Shown: one piece after another, positions 15,399 to 15,698 of the stretch | Layout: the number at the start of each line of letters is the position of its first letter | Position numbering within the stretch: the first letter of the stretch is position 1 | NCBI GenBank assembly: GCA_016720655.1 | Contig: JADKKE010000029.1 | Location: 1 to 15,698, forward strand | Source of the DNA: Bacteroidota bacterium | GTDB taxonomy: Bacteria > Bacteroidota > Bacteroidia > AKYH767-A > 2013-40CM-41-45 | DNA: 15,698 bases | Reading direction: 5' to 3' | The notes under the pieces: model-generated | What the model saw: the letters and a program-made list of their open reading frames with translations, nothing else | Databases searched by the model: none | Told to the model about the DNA's origin: nothing | Position numbers and translations under genes: made by a program

Positions 15399-15698
15399 AT
15401 GTTTCGGGTTGCTCAAACTCCCGAACTTCTTTATTATTTTAGTGAAGAGAATAATATAAATGCGGTCATTTCGCCACTTCAATTTAAAACATTTCTCAAA
15501 GAAAGTAAAAAGGAAATAAATCTTTTCCATTGTATGAGCCTTAATTCCAACTGGGATTCAATCCATAAAGCTCAAACTATTTTTGAATTGAGAAATCACG
15601 CCAAATGGACTCAATTTTTAAATACTTACGATTTGAGTACCTCGTTCATTTGCCGATTCGGATTCATGTTTATTATTGATGACTTAAATAAAACTAAA
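15399..15698 (+). CDS. Unknown protein, 3' end outside the window
   Basis: From ATG 15399 the frame stays open for 100 codons to the right edge (MFRVAQTPELLYYFSEENNI and on, ending FMFIIDDLNKTK). It is the first gene of the cassette after site 13, about 50 bases downstream. The frame is also open upstream to the site itself, so an alternative non-ATG start is possible, but no strong ribosome binding site is seen in either case. There is no signal peptide, and no motif I recognise. The amino-acid composition is that of a soluble cytoplasmic protein. Confidence 0.6.
   Translation, partial: MFRVAQTPELLYYFSEENNINAVISPLQFKTFLKESKKEINLFHCMSLNSNWDSIHKAQTIFELRNHAKWTQFLNTYDLSTSFICRFGFMFIIDDLNKTK

Larger units (their letters stand above)
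1..15698 (+). mobile_element. Interior of an integron gene-cassette array (Bacteroidota)
   Basis: Single genes on the + strand alternate with 13 palindromic attC-like sites at 453, 2361, 3539, 4119, 5669, 6581, 7151, 7842, 9514, 11359, 11998, 12877 and 15198. Each site lies 3' of its gene, runs from a left AAC box to a right GTT box, and has a stem whose two arms pair with bulges. For all 12 complete cassettes, the bases after the GTT at the cassette start are at least partly complementary to the bases up to the AAC at the cassette end. This is known behaviour of integron cassettes inserted from a circular form. No integrase, attI or Pc is in view, so this is either the inside of a long chromosomal integron or an integrase-less attC cluster. 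The alternative, dispersed palindromic repeats, does not explain the boundary complementarity. Confidence 0.82.

Overview
The window is AT-rich with almost every gene on the + strand. Four of its genes encode secreted proteins that end in a type IX secretion system (T9SS) C-terminal sorting domain (the 'YPNP' type). T9SS occurs only in Bacteroidota, so this is bacterial DNA from that phylum, probably an environmental member; I cannot place it further.

The organising principle is not an operon. Thirteen imperfect palindromes of about 85-152 bp separate single-gene units. Each begins with TAAC (or a mutated form) and ends with GTTA. The stems carry bulges and the loops are variable. These are attC-like recombination sites, and the window reads as the inside of an integron gene-cassette array: 12 complete cassettes and two partial ones at the edges. 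The strongest evidence is that the first ~7-14 bases of each cassette, just after the previous GTT, are complementary to the last bases of that same cassette, up to its own AAC. This is the mark left when a circular cassette is inserted at attC or attI. No integrase gene, attI or cassette promoter Pc is visible, so this is either the interior of a long chromosomal integron or an integrase-less attC cluster.

Cassettes from left to right: (0) a dead zinc-ribbon gene, 85-350; (1) a heavily decayed T9SS beta-helix protein, 643-2346; (2) a broken lipoprotein-like Reg_prop beta-propeller, 2463-3527; (3) small unknown ORFs, 3711-4116; (4) a kelch-like seven-repeat T9SS protein with one frameshift, 4308-5619; (5) a TerC-family membrane protein, 5865-6566; (6) an unknown gene with one frameshift, 6744-7144; (7) a GNAT acetyltransferase, 7321-7836; (8) a GT39/PMT-type glycosyltransferase, 7998-9521; (9) a repeat-rich T9SS protein with one frameshift, 9691-11353; (10) an intact zinc-ribbon gene, 11626-11889, a paralogue of cassette 0; (11) an NTF2-like (DUF4440/SnoaL type) lipoprotein, 12247-12759; (12) a large repeat-rich T9SS protein with one frameshift, 13154-15195; (13) an unknown ORF running off the right edge from 15399.

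The genes do not form a pathway; they share only the recombination sites. All four T9SS cargo genes are broken, while the compact cytoplasmic and membrane genes are open, which suggests many cassettes are silent and drifting. Several indels lie in homopolymers or short repeats, so sequencing error must be excluded. Several attC loops contain a Bacteroidota-type -7 element (TAnnTTTG or TAnnTTCG), so the recombination sites may also deliver promoters to the next cassette.
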